This document shows, one piece after another, positions 19,956-30,503 of a DNA stretch of 64,000 nt; position 1 is the stretch's first letter; every line of letters begins with the position of its first letter. The position numbers and the translations under genes were made by a program. Source of the DNA: Spirochaetales bacterium (GTDB taxonomy: Bacteria; Spirochaetota; Spirochaetia; SZUA-6; DRHE01); NCBI GenBank assembly GCA_030615505.1, contig JAUWZD010000005.1, positions 28,222-92,221 on the forward strand, given 5' to 3'. The notes beneath the pieces are model-generated. The model was not told the origin of the DNA. It did not search any database and saw nothing but the letters and a program-made list of their open reading frames with translations.

Positions 19956-20255
19956 CTTTGTAATATCGATCCGAAACTGATAGGCTACATTGTTTATAGC
20001 CTGGATTTCAGGTATCTGTCAAGAGATGATCACAGTCGGCAGTGCTGACGCATCAGAGCTTGCCGTAACCTCCAGGAGGCCCTGGCGGGGGGCTGCCGGG
20101 GCAGAGCATGATCGATAGAGACCGCGAGAGGTTTGTCTGTAGTGACATGGCCATGAAGTAGGGTGTTTTTAGGCACAATTGGACCATTGGCAGAGGACTC
20201 AGGGCAGAGTGATTCCACGGTGTTCTATTGTTAGCGGCTATCGATTCGGTAGTTG

Positions 20256-20603
20256 TTAAACGAAGCGCAGGTAGGTTGGTTGGGAGAGCCGGCGCCGCAC
20301 CTGCTCAGCATCTAACCAGGGTCCACTCAAGGTCTGGCGGGTGAAACGAATGAAGCCTCGTGCGCCCAAGGTAGCGACTATCTTGGAGAGTTGCACGGCA
20401 TTGAGAACCAGCACGTTCAGCAGATGCCCGATACGCATAAGATAGTGGTAGCCTTTCATGGCGTTCCAGCTATAGGAGAAACAGTGTTCGTACTGGTAGT
20501 AAAAGGTAGCGAGGACAGAATGAGTCCTCGGCGTAAACGAGGAGAGAGAACGTCTATTCAAAGTAACTGGATCAAAGCCCGGAGGCGACAGTCCGATCTT
20601 CAT
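20256..20603 (-). pseudogene. DDE transposase C-terminal remnant
   Basis: YSWNAMKGYHYLMRIGHLLNVLVL...GARGFIRFTRQTLSGPWLD; typical tail of an IS transposase, no N-terminus. Confidence 0.6.
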
Positions 20604-20930
20604 CAGGTTTCTTCAAAATTCCACGCACTTCTTCGGGTGCAGTAATCACATCGAGAATACACACAGCAGCGGCAGACCGATTTGAGTGACATCGTGGACA
20701 GATCAGCGGATCGAGCGAGTTCGTTCAGTCCGGCATTGCCGGGCGGTGCTGCGCCCGGAGCTTAGTGTACTTTCGTAGATAAGGCAGGCATATGAACTGA
20801 TCGGCAAAGCCTCGGAAATATTTCTTGAACAGAAGCTGGACCGAATTGATCCCGCGCGGTTGGTAAACCGCCTGCTTGGCTGGCGTGGGCGAGTTGAAGG
20901 AAAAGTTGATCTGCCACAATAGTAAAAGGA

Positions 20931-20960
20931 GGGGTGGGGGGTGAATCCCCCACCCCTTTT
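20931..20960. terminator. Putative bidirectional intrinsic terminator downstream of the SBP gene
   Basis: GGGGTGGGGG-gtgaat-CCCCCACCCC followed by TTTT; AAAAGGA on the other side. Confidence 0.65.
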
Positions 20961-21025
20961 GCTTCTCATGCCGCTAATCCCTATCGGGAATTGCCGAAGC
21001 TCTTTCGGTGGTGGCTGCTTGCTAC

Positions 21026-22741
21026 CTAATACCCCATTTTTGCCTTCAGGTCCTGGTCAAGCCAGGCTCGGGCTAGAACTGGAGCGATCGCCTTGTCTAA
21101 AACGCAAGCCTCACCATAGTAATTCTTCACCCATGGCCACCAATAGCTCGCCTCGGGTGTGGGTGAGAGACCTATAGTGGTAACCTGAGAAATTATATGC
21201 AAGGTCATCTCCTTAAGTATGCGGTTTCGCTCATCGGCATCTGGCTCTGATTTTACCAAGGCCATCTGCTCATCAAACCACTCGTTCGAGTAGCCAGCCC
21301 AGTTCCTGGCATCCCCCGTCACCGACCACTCCAGAGTATGCTTTGGATCGGCCGATCCGTGGCGAGCCCCGAGGACGTGCCGGTATGTTCTATCGTATAG
21401 ATGCTTGTCATGGGTAACGGCATCGAATGATTTTATCGTTACGTCAACGCCAATCTTTTCCCACTGGAATTTAAGCAGAGATGCTTGATCTAGAGCAAAG
21501 GCCTCGCTCTCAGCATAATAATCTATCTCAAGGCCATCGGGGTAAACATCAGCAATCATCTGCTTTGCCAGCGTGGGGTTATAGTCAAATAGCTCTCTGG
21601 ATGAGGCAGGAAGGTCTTTTACTGGGGTGAAAACGCCGCCAGTCCCCGGAAGCGTTGGGTAAAAGAGTATTGGTACTGGCCCTATGCCAAGGAGGTCACC
21701 GAAGGCTTTGATGTCTGTGCCTATCATCACAGCTCGCCGAATGTCTATATTGTCGAAAGGTGGCTCATCAACCTTTAAGAATATCAAAAATCCAGAATTC
21801 CCGGGACTTTTGAGTGTTTCCAGCTCAGGGGCTGTTGTGTCTAAGGTCTCCCAGTGCCTGGCATCGACAGACCAATCGTAGTCAATCTTTCCCGTCCGCA
21901 GGGCGGCTACCAGGGTAGACGCATCGGGAATGATGGGCTGTACCCACTCGTCAAAAAACGGTATTTGATATTCCGTGCCGTTGATGACTGTCGTGTCCCA
22001 GTAATTAGGGTTCCTTTCGAAGGTCATATGAGAACCAACGACATACTCTTTGAACATAAATGGTCCGGTGCCAACCTGATTTTCCCACTTATCAGCACCG
22101 GCGACTACCATCTCAGGTGGACTAATTAAGGCGCGGTCTTCATAGCCAAGCTTATACATCAAAGTAATATCAAAGCCCCCCGGGGTTTCAATAACAAGAG
22201 TGTATTTATCCGTGGCGTATATCTCCCCTGTTAAGTCCCTGAGGAATTTCCCCTTTGAATCGGCTCCTTTGAAGTAGATTATGTCATCGACCATATCCTG
22301 GGCAGTAAGTTCCCTGTTTTCCATCCAATCCACGTTGTCCGCCGCCCAGTAAATTCCCGGCCGTACGTGCCAGGTTATCTTTTCGGGAGTAACCTCCCAA
22401 CTTTCGAGCAAGTGTCCTTTTTGGAACTTATCGGGGATATACCCAGCCATCGAAAATTGAGATTCACCGGTGCCTCTTGGCCCATACTTCTCAAAGTCGG
22501 CAATCAGTGGCATCTCTTGAACGGGGCTGAGCCAGCGAGTTGAGATATAAAGTTCATCCTGTATGTCCGGGCTTGGTGGGTCGGCTTTAGTAATTGACCA
22601 ATAGGTATAGGTAAACGTGCCGCCATATTGTGGCTCTCCAGGGGCCGTGGTAGGAGTTTCTTCCTCCTTCTTGCCGCCGGCAAAGACAAGGGTCGCTATC
22701 AGTACGAACGCCAGTACTAGAATAAAACATTTCTTTTTCAT
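21026..22741 (-). CDS. Family-5 extracellular solute-binding protein (OppA/DppA-like)
   Basis: Signal peptide MKKKCFILVLAFVLIATLVFAGGKKEEE; ..WEVTPEKITWHVRPGIYWA.., NPNYWD, IDIRRAVMIGTD. Confidence 0.88.
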   Translation of the reverse strand: MKKKCFILVLAFVLIATLVFAGGKKEEETPTTAPGEPQYGGTFTYTYWSITKADPPSPDIQDELYISTRWLSPVQEMPLIADFEKYGPRGTGESQFSMAGYIPDKFQKGHLLESWEVTPEKITWHVRPGIYWAADNVDWMENRELTAQDMVDDIIYFKGADSKGKFLRDLTGEIYATDKYTLVIETPGGFDITLMYKLGYEDRALISPPEMVVAGADKWENQVGTGPFMFKEYVVGSHMTFERNPNYWDTTVINGTEYQIPFFDEWVQPIIPDASTLVAALRTGKIDYDWSVDARHWETLDTTAPELETLKSPGNSGFLIFLKVDEPPFDNIDIRRAVMIGTDIKAFGDLLGIGPVPILFYPTLPGTGGVFTPVKDLPASSRELFDYNPTLAKQMIADVYPDGLEIDYYAESEAFALDQASLLKFQWEKIGVDVTIKSFDAVTHDKHLYDRTYRHVLGARHGSADPKHTLEWSVTGDARNWAGYSNEWFDEQMALVKSEPDADERNRILKEMTLHIISQVTTIGLSPTPEASYWWPWVKNYYGEACVLDKAIAPVLARAWLDQDLKAKMGY

Positions 22742-23759
22742 AATAATACTCCCTATGTTTAGTTTAATTTAAAGGTTTTTTAATTGGTAGTGTACGGAGC
22801 CACCTTTGGATATCAACCGGACACCAATGATTCTTTTCTTTACCTCTTCCCTCCTCCAAATCATACAACTTTGGGACAATGCCCAATATTGCCAACTCTA
22901 ATCTATTATTCTAATATATCAGATATCAAAAGTCAAGGAGAAAGGAGAATTTTTCGCGAAAATTGACGAACATTCCCTTAGAAATCGCATTTCGTATAAA
23001 TAAAAGCCAGGGATAGGACCAATACTGTTCACTTAAGGACACTGATGTCATATCCCGGTTCTCTGTGGGGCGGGGCACTCGCCCCCGGTATGGCGAATCG
23101 GCCATTTGCTCATCTTGCGTTTGACGCCTCTCTGGCTGCATCTGCCCCGGCTCGAGACGACCCGCTCCTCCAGTATCTCGTCAAGAACGACCTCATTCAG
23201 CATTTCCATCTTCGTAGGGGGAAAAAGTGGCGAATGTCGCCGCTTTCCGCCGTATGACGCGTACGGCATGGACAAATGATAGTCGGTCCGCAGAGATTCC
23301 CAATTGGGGCGGAGCCCAGGCCAGAGCGAGGCACCGGTAGGGGAGAGGGGGGCTCGATGGGGAATCTCTGGGAAAATGTCAATAGACTGGACAATATTTC
23401 TGATTTATGTTTTGCATTACAGTAATTAACTTGCTAAATGTCCAATTCTATGTTATTTCTCTCAGCACGAATGTCTAATTTTCGCCCAAAATACCCTATT
23501 TTGCTTCCATACAAGCACTTGCTGCCACTATCCAGCTGCGCTATGTGGAGGTCTGAAGGGATTCCATAGCGTTTGATGTAAATATCTGGGGACAGAGACG
23601 ACCGTACACTACAAACGAGTACACGAGATTGACAAAAAGCAGTACTTAGGCTAGGTTAACAAAAAAAAGTAAGGTTATACGGATGATAGGGCGGTAGTAG
23701 TGGCTAAGAGGATGGCCGAGACTCTGTTCTGAACTTGGCGAACAGCGAGGGGAAGTAGT

Positions 23760-24737
23760 ATGCGTGCTTATATAATCAGAAGATTTCTGACAATCATACC
23801 CACCTTGATCCTGGTGAGTCTCCTAATTTTTTTCCTGATAAACCTCATTCCAGGCGATATAATAGACGCGATGCAGGCGGAAACTCCCGACGTAGCACTC
23901 GACAGGGCTATGCTTGAGCGCAAGCTTGGGCTGGATAAACCACTAATTGTCCAGTATGCACGCTGGGTGGGAATTGCTCGCCAGGCGGATGGCAGTTTAA
24001 GCGGCCTTCTTCAAGGCGACTTTGGGATTTCTTGGTGGCGAAAGATTCCCGTACTCAAACTCGTGGCCCTGAGTTGGCCCGTAACCCTTCAGCTCGGCCT
24101 CATGGGGCTAATAATAAGCCAACTAATAGCCTTTCCGGTAGGTATATATTCAGCGTTACGGCAGGATAAATGGGGTGACTATATCGGTCGTAGCTTTGCC
24201 ATATTGTGTATCTCCATCCCTGGCTTCTGGTTAGGGACGATAGTAATAGTCCTCCCCTCAATATGGTGGGATTACATGCCGCCCATAATGCTCATTCGGT
24301 TTACTGAGGACCCAATAGGTAATCTGAAAATGTTCATAATACCGGCTATCATTGTGGGCATGGCTATGGCGGGAATGCTCATGAGACTGACCCGCACCAT
24401 GATGCTGGAGGTGCTGAGGCAGGATTATATCAGGACGGCCTGGGCAAAGGGGCTCAGGGAGAGGGTAGTCACCCTAAGGCATGCCTTGAAGAATGCGCTA
24501 ATCCCGGTAATCACTATAATAGGACTTCAGGCGCCCATTCTGATGGGGGGCACGGTTATTATAGAGCAGATATTTAGCCTGCCCGGGATGGGCCGCCTAA
24601 TATTAAGTGCTACCCTTCACAGAGACGAGACGCTAATTGGAGGAATAATGTTCATTTTCGCAGCCGTCCTGATGCTAATCAATCTAGTGGTTGACCTAAC
24701 TTACGCCTATTTAGACCCCAGGGTTCATTTTAAATAG
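23760..24737 (+). CDS. Oligopeptide ABC transporter permease (OppB/DppB-like)
   Basis: MRAYIIRRFLTIIPTLILVSLLIFFLINLIPGD; YIRTAWAKGLRERVVTLRHALKNALIPVIT EAA-like loop. Confidence 0.92.
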   Translation: MRAYIIRRFLTIIPTLILVSLLIFFLINLIPGDIIDAMQAETPDVALDRAMLERKLGLDKPLIVQYARWVGIARQADGSLSGLLQGDFGISWWRKIPVLKLVALSWPVTLQLGLMGLIISQLIAFPVGIYSALRQDKWGDYIGRSFAILCISIPGFWLGTIVIVLPSIWWDYMPPIMLIRFTEDPIGNLKMFIIPAIIVGMAMAGMLMRLTRTMMLEVLRQDYIRTAWAKGLRERVVTLRHALKNALIPVITIIGLQAPILMGGTVIIEQIFSLPGMGRLILSATLHRDETLIGGIMFIFAAVLMLINLVVDLTYAYLDPRVHFK

Positions 24738-24764
24738 AGGAAAAATTAAGAAAGGGGTAATGAT

Positions 24765-25703
24765 GTGACTGATAGCTCATCAGAGAGAGTAGCCGAGACA
24801 AAGAGACACTCCTGGCTGGTCGGTTTCTTGATAAGGCTGGTAAAAGAGAAGCCGCTGGGTACGGTAGGTGGGATTATTACCCTGCTCCTGCTGCTGACTG
24901 GCATTTTTGCTGACTTCATAGCCCCCTATGGCGTGAATGAAATTCATATGGGGGATTACCTGGCTCCACCATCAGCCCGGTTCTGGTTGGGCGCAGATAA
25001 CCTGGGGCGAGACATACTCTCTCGTGTCATCTTCGGGGCTCGTATCTCGGTGATTGCAGGTTTGGCTGGTTCTATTTGGGCTACGACTGTCTCTTTAATT
25101 ATAGGTGTTCTGTCCGGGTACATCGGCGGTAAACTTGACCTGATAGTGCAGAGGTTCGTTGATGCCTGGATGAGCCTTCCCTCAATAATCCTCATGATGG
25201 TCATAATAGCCATCATCGGGCCGGGTTTATGGCAGCTAATCATTGTTATGGGGCTAACCTTCGGTGTCACCGGTTCCCGGCTGATAAGGAGCGCTGTTAT
25301 CAGCGTTAAAGAGAATGTATATGTGCAGGCGGTGGAGGCTATTGGCTGTTCCACCCCCAGAATACTAGTCCGACATATCCTGCCCAATATTATGGCGCCC
25401 ACAATTGTCCTGTTTACCACACGGGTGCCGAACGTGATTCTGATTGAGGCCAGCCTGAGCTTTCTCGGCTTTGGTATCCCTCCCCCGGCTGCGAGCTGGG
25501 GAGGGATGCTTAGTGGCATGGGGCGCTACTATATGTTGCAGGCACCGTGGATGGTTATATGGCCTGGCCTGGCTCTGGCTATCGTGGTCTATGGTATAAA
25601 TATGTTTGGCGATGCAGCGAGAGATATACTGGACCCGAGGTTGAGAGGTGGCGTCGGGCGCTATGGGGCAAGAGTGAAAAAAGAAGCCACCATAAAAAAA
25701 TGA
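24765..25703 (+). CDS. Oligopeptide ABC transporter permease (OppC/DppC-like), GTG start
   Basis: DYLAPPSARFWLGADNLGRDILSRVIFGARISV; VQAVEAIGCSTPRILVRHILPNI; GAASWGGMLSG-like. Confidence 0.92.
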   Translation: MTDSSSERVAETKRHSWLVGFLIRLVKEKPLGTVGGIITLLLLLTGIFADFIAPYGVNEIHMGDYLAPPSARFWLGADNLGRDILSRVIFGARISVIAGLAGSIWATTVSLIIGVLSGYIGGKLDLIVQRFVDAWMSLPSIILMMVIIAIIGPGLWQLIIVMGLTFGVTGSRLIRSAVISVKENVYVQAVEAIGCSTPRILVRHILPNIMAPTIVLFTTRVPNVILIEASLSFLGFGIPPPAASWGGMLSGMGRYYMLQAPWMVIWPGLALAIVVYGINMFGDAARDILDPRLRGGVGRYGARVKKEATIKK

Positions 25704-25764
25704 GCCCAGTACCCCAGAGGGGCTGATTTCGCCCAGATAGATGGGTGACATCTCGGGTAGTTTT

Positions 25765-25945
25765 TTAGTCATTGCGAGCCCCGTAGGAGTAAACCAACGG
25801 GGCGTGGCAATCCCATCTTAGAGATTGCTTCGCTCGCCTAGGCGAGCGGGGTAAAAATCCTCTCTCATATAACTGACTGTCACCCTGACCTTGAGCGAAG
25901 CGAAAGGGAAGGGTCTAGATTCTTCGCTTCGCTCAGAATGACAAC
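25765..25945. repeat. Palindromic dispersed-repeat (MITE-like) cluster
   Basis: CGCTCGCCTAGGCGAGCG perfect palindrome (25831-25848); GAGCGAAGCGAA(25893-25904)...TTCGCTTCGCTC(25923-25934) inverted repeat flanked by TGTCA/TGACA. Confidence 0.7.
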
Positions 25946-26655
25946 GGAATAAAGGCATTAAAGGGGGCGAATATGGGGTCTCCACTCGTCTAGGCGACCT
26001 CGCAATGAAAAAGGGAAGGTGAACTTCCTTTACATAATAATGCTTATGAATTAGATGCACGACAGCCGGCTAGAAAAAGAGATGTTAGTCTACACACAAT
26101 GGTACCCGATGGAACAAAAGCCAACGATACTTTCCTAAGTCTCGTCCAAACTTGCAAAAAACTAGGGATAAACTGCTATGATTATTTTCTGGACCGAATA
26201 AAACGATTATTTGAAATCCCGCCACTAGCACAAATAATTTTGTAGAAAAGTATAATCATCAATTACAACATACACGACCCATGATATTTTGAGAGGATAC
26301 GTTTTGCGTGCCGTCGACACACCGACATGGAGATGTGGTTGTCTTCGTGCCACATGGGGCGCCTTGAGTGACGGCGGTAATCGGGCCCGCGATTGGCGAT
26401 GATTCACTCGGTATTTCGGTGCCGATTCCCTATAGATTGACCCTTCTGAGGTGCCCTGGCGTATAGTAATTAGACATACGACTGGTGGAGGCGGATTGTA
26501 GTACCCAGCCAGCCTCAATGCCATCTCTATCCACACCTGCACGGCAAACCTGTTGACAAACAGGGAAGTCACGCGTACACTACTTCATAAGGTGATATAT
26601 CAGAAGTCGGTTACCGACAGAAAGATGCATCCGGTGGCCGGAGGAGTGTGGACAC

Positions 26656-27396
26656 ATGAGTTTATCCGGTAAGACAGCACTTGTGACCGGCGGCGCCCGC
26701 GGGATAGGCGCCGCCACGGCGGCGGCACTAGCCAGGGAGGGAGCCGGTGTTGTCATTGTCGACATTGAACAGGCGGACGGCGTAGTAGACGGGATCCTCG
26801 CAAACGGCGGCAAGGCATGGTGGTATCAGGTCGACGTCTCGGACCACCGCGCGGTAGAGGACATGGTCCGAACGGCGGAGGGGACTGCCGGCCCTATCGG
26901 GATCCTGGTCAATAACGCGGGAATCATCAGCCGCGGTACTGTACTCGATATCTCGTTCGAGGAGTGGAACCGGATTCTTGCGGTCAACGTAACCGGCAGC
27001 TTCAACTGCTGCAAGGCGGTGATTCCGTCCATGGTCGAACGACACGACGGGCGCATCGTGAACATCACCTCCGTCGCGGGGAAAATCGGAGACATCACTG
27101 CAGCTCCGGCCTACGGTACCTCCAAAGGGGCCGTGAACGCCTTGACCAAGTCGTTGGCCCGCCAGCTTGCCGACTACGGTATTCGGGTGAACGCGGTCGC
27201 CCCGCACGCCATCGAAACCGACATGAGTGCCCAATGGAGCGAGGAAAAGCGGCGGGCCATCATCGCGGAGATACCCCTGCACCGTCTTGGCTTGCCCGCG
27301 GACGTGGCGCAAGCGGTGGTCTATCTCGTATCCGACGCCGCCGGTTTCATTACCGGCGAGATACTCGACGTGAACGGAGGTTATCTGATGGACTGA
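26656..27396 (+). CDS. SDR family oxidoreductase
   Basis: TALVTGGARGIGAATA, NNAGI, YGTSKGAVNALTKSLA, VNAVAPHAIETDM. Confidence 0.92.
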   Translation: MSLSGKTALVTGGARGIGAATAAALAREGAGVVIVDIEQADGVVDGILANGGKAWWYQVDVSDHRAVEDMVRTAEGTAGPIGILVNNAGIISRGTVLDISFEEWNRILAVNVTGSFNCCKAVIPSMVERHDGRIVNITSVAGKIGDITAAPAYGTSKGAVNALTKSLARQLADYGIRVNAVAPHAIETDMSAQWSEEKRRAIIAEIPLHRLGLPADVAQAVVYLVSDAAGFITGEILDVNGGYLMD

Positions 27397-27493
27397 CGGC
27401 TCAGAGACTCCCGGCGGGCGGGGACGGACAGGGAATGGATGGCGAGGAAGGGGGGCGGATTGACATCTGCATGGTGAGGTTTATATTGGTACT

Positions 27494-28219
27494 ATGAAAA
27501 CAACGAACAAGGAATGGACCTTGACCCTGCGGCGCGACGGCGGACCGGAGAGTCTCAGCCTCGGCGACCAGGTCTATGAGTATCTCTCGGAACAGATCAT
27601 TCGAGGCACCATCCAGTACGGTGACCGCCTGAACATAAAGACCATGGCGGCGGAGCTCAACGTGAGCCCCATGCCCATCCGGGACGCTCTCAAGCGTCTC
27701 GAGATGGAGAAAATAGTCATCATAAAACCAAGAAGCACTTGTTACGTGCGCGTGCCGACCAAGAGAATAACGCTGGAAGCCGTGGAGGCCCGGCGCATGC
27801 TCGAGGTATTCGCCGTACAGGAGGTCTATTCCCGCATCACGGCGGAGGAGCTCTCGAACCTGAATAGTATTCTCGACGAGATGGGCCGCCTTGTGCGCCG
27901 CACCGTGAGCATGCGCACCCGGGCGGTCATCGACGAATACATCGAGCTGGACCGTCGGTTTCACACGGAGATCTGCGCACTTGCGCGGAATGAGTACATC
28001 AATCGTTTCTACCGCGAGACAAGCATACACCTGAACATGAGCTTCCGCTACGGTGTCGGGGTATGTCACGGAATAGAGGCTACCTATCGTGATCACCAGG
28101 AGATCTGTCGGCACCTGTCCGAAAACTCGGAGAAGGCGGTCCACGTTATCGAAGCACACCTGCTTCAAAGCAAACAGAATATCCTGAACGAGCCGACCTT
28201 TCAGATGATCGAGGATTAG
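27494..28219 (+). CDS. GntR family (FadR/FCD subfamily) transcriptional regulator
   Basis: QVYEYLSEQIIRGTIQYGDRLNIKTMAAELNVSPMPIRDALKRLEME; FCD-like C-terminus. Confidence 0.9.
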   Translation: MKTTNKEWTLTLRRDGGPESLSLGDQVYEYLSEQIIRGTIQYGDRLNIKTMAAELNVSPMPIRDALKRLEMEKIVIIKPRSTCYVRVPTKRITLEAVEARRMLEVFAVQEVYSRITAEELSNLNSILDEMGRLVRRTVSMRTRAVIDEYIELDRRFHTEICALARNEYINRFYRETSIHLNMSFRYGVGVCHGIEATYRDHQEICRHLSENSEKAVHVIEAHLLQSKQNILNEPTFQMIED

Positions 28220-28444
28220 ACCTTCGGCGATGTGTGGACGGACATCGGACGACCCTCCGGCTCCGGCGAGACAGCGCTATTGGAACAACTTGAGGATATT
28301 TCCGACCAGATATGCAGAATGAACCTCAGAAAGATAAGGATTTCAAGCTATTAATCCTGGCAAGTCTGAATATTTCCATAAATCATACGAGATTCTTAAG
28401 CTATCACGGCGTTGAACGAATATAATTAGCCTTAGCTCTTGGAA

Positions 28445-28835
28445 AAAAAGAAAGGGGATTGGAGAAAAACAACCAATTTCCCTTGCTGTCTTTTTCAAGA
28501 TGGGGGGGAATTAGCTGAGAATATAACATTATTTGCTTCCTGGTATTGCGGCTTCCCGACGCTCCAAAAAACATCCCTGTTTTTTGGTAGCTATTTTGCA
28601 GCACCTTAAAACAGAAATAATAGCCCGCCAGGACGGCAGGCTCGAAGCAAGGCGGACAATCCGTTTTGAATGGTTTTTTCGGCATGATCTTTGAATACGC
28701 CGGATTATATCTTAAGACTTATTGGAGCGTTCTCAATGGTGGTAGTGTGAATAATTCCACCCTTTCAATAACGCAAACAGCAGACCATCTTAATCAAATT
28801 ATTGTGGGTTTCCGGCGCAAAGTCGCATAATGTTG
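28445..28835 (-). repeat. Dispersed structured repeat R1, copy 3 (inverted)
   Basis: Reverse complement matches R1 copy 1 (8962-9265) across 'aagatggtctgc...ttgaaagg.tggaattattcacact...ccattgagaac..' through 'caggaagcaaataatgttat', and copy 2 further on. Confidence 0.85.
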
Positions 28836-28852
28836 TGTTCGCCGATATCCAA

Positions 28853-29278
28853 TTTCGCCGGAAGCGCAGCTTCTGAGGACACTAACTCATGGCAAAAAAG
28901 AAGAAGATTCCTGAGAAATACCAAAGATGGATCGATGCCCGGAAGAGATACCATCTTTCTCACGCTCATATCCAGATGGCCAGGGAATTAGGTATGAATC
29001 CCAGGAAGTTTGGCAGTCTCGCCAACACCAACCAAGAGCCCTGGAAATTGCCACTGGCCGATTTTATTGAGGAGCTCTATTTCAAACATTTCAAGAAAAA
29101 TCAGCCCGATAATGTGCGATCAATTGAGCAGATGGTGAGCGACTATAACAAGAAAAAAGAAGTGCGCAGAGACCAGAGACTAAAGGAAAAAGAATCACAT
29201 CAATCCGGTAAAGACGTAATTCAGCAATAGAAACGTATCTGATCAATCAATTTCTAACGAATATCTTCTCTTGATCCC
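28853..29278 (+). repeat. Repeat R3 (113-aa ORF unit), copy 1
   Basis: Near-identical to 34903-35328 from 'ttctgaggacactaactcatgg' to 'tttctaacgaatat.ttctcttg'. Confidence 0.85.
28889..29230 (+). CDS. Small basic hypothetical protein (113 aa), duplicated at 34939
   Basis: MAKKKKIPEKYQRWIDARKRYHLSHAHIQMARELGMNPRKFGSLANTNQEPWKLPLADFIEELYFKHF... Confidence 0.75.
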   Translation: MAKKKKIPEKYQRWIDARKRYHLSHAHIQMARELGMNPRKFGSLANTNQEPWKLPLADFIEELYFKHFKKNQPDNVRSIEQMVSDYNKKKEVRRDQRLKEKESHQSGKDVIQQ

Positions 29279-29429
29279 ATAGGGTCAAAAAACTCGTCCA
29301 AAGTCCAAACGGCGGTCGCATAAGGACGTCGACGCGGATTCGATCACGTTACGTTGTTGACTCTGTTTTGTCCATTCGTTACTCTCCGGTCTGCTTTCAT
29401 CTCATCTTAACCGAACATGGAGATATCTC

Positions 29430-30503
29430 ATGCCTTGGAAGAAACTACTCGCCAATATCACTGGCTCCATCGACGAAGAGCTTCGGCTCCGTAAGGAGTA
29501 TCTTGTCATCGAAAACCGTATCCTGCGGTCGAAAATAAAAGGTAAGCTTCGACTCAAAGATGAAGAACGGCGGCAACTTGCCACAATCGGTAAACAACTC
29601 GGACGAAAGGCGCTCGAGGCCATTGCGACAATCGTCAAACCTGATACCATTCTCCGTTGGCATACCAAACTGGTGGCGCGTAAATTCGATGGCTCCGGAT
29701 ACCGACGATCTCCGGGACGACCACCGTTATCCCCGGAAATTGAGGCACAGATACTGAGATTCGCTCGTGAGAACAGGAACTGGGGATATGACCGGATTTC
29801 CGGCGCTCTGAAGAACCTTGGGCACCGGGTAAGTGATGCAACGATCGCGAATGTGTTGAAAAGACGCGGCTTACCCCCGGCTGCCAAGCGGAAGAAGGAG
29901 ACGACCTGGAGGGAGTTCATCAATAGTCATATGGATGTGTTGGTAGCCACCGATTTCTTCACCACGGATGTATGGTCCCGTTTCGGTTTGGTCACCTACT
30001 ACGTCCTTTTCTTCATTCATCTTGGTACACGCAAAGCGCACATCGCGGGAATTACGTCGAATCCTCATCAGCAGTGGATTGCGCAGATCGTACAAAATAT
30101 CACCGATATCGATGAAGGTATGTTACTGCAGAGTAATTGTAGGTATCTAATTCACGACCGGGACAGCAAGTTCTGCGAGCATTTCGATAGTCTCTTGCGA
30201 TCGGCGAACATAGAACCGGTGAAGCTGCCGGCGCGTTCGCCGAATTTGAACGCATACGCCGAGCGCTTCATCCTATCAATCAAATCTGAATGCCTGGACA
30301 GAATGATTCTGTTCGGTGAGAGGTCGCTTCACTATGTACTCAAGGAGTATACCGCTCATTACCACATGGAACGTAATCATCAAGGCATCGGAAACAACCT
30401 TGTTTTTCCTCAACCCGACCAGGAGAAAAGCAGTAAACGACTAATCGAGTGCCGAGAACGGTTGGGCGGGCTGCTAAAGTTCTATCACCTCCGGGCTGCG
30501 TAG
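29430..30503 (+). mobile_element. Integrase-core transposase, apparently intact ORF
   Basis: 357 aa; RRSPGRPPLSPEIEAQILRFARENRNWGYDRISGALKNLGHRVSDATIANVLKRRGL; ..VATDFFTTDVW...YLIHDRDSKFCEHF...RSPNLNAYAERFILSIKSEC (DDE). Confidence 0.88.

Noticed and set aside
23040-23390. Possible IS transposase remnant or regulatory region upstream of OppB
   Set aside because: Only a short phrase (..MLNEVVLDEILEERVVSSRG..VKRKMSKWPIR) is suggestive; too little to assign.
26728-28168. Minus ORFs (194, 255 aa) opposite SDR and GntR genes
   Set aside because: Antisense shadows; plus-strand proteins have canonical motifs.
28404-28685. 93-aa minus ORF and the similar-looking 8907-9329 ORF
   Set aside because: Similarity arises from repeat R1, and the shared stems show RNA/DNA-structure constraint rather than codon conservation; treated as a repeat, not a protein family.
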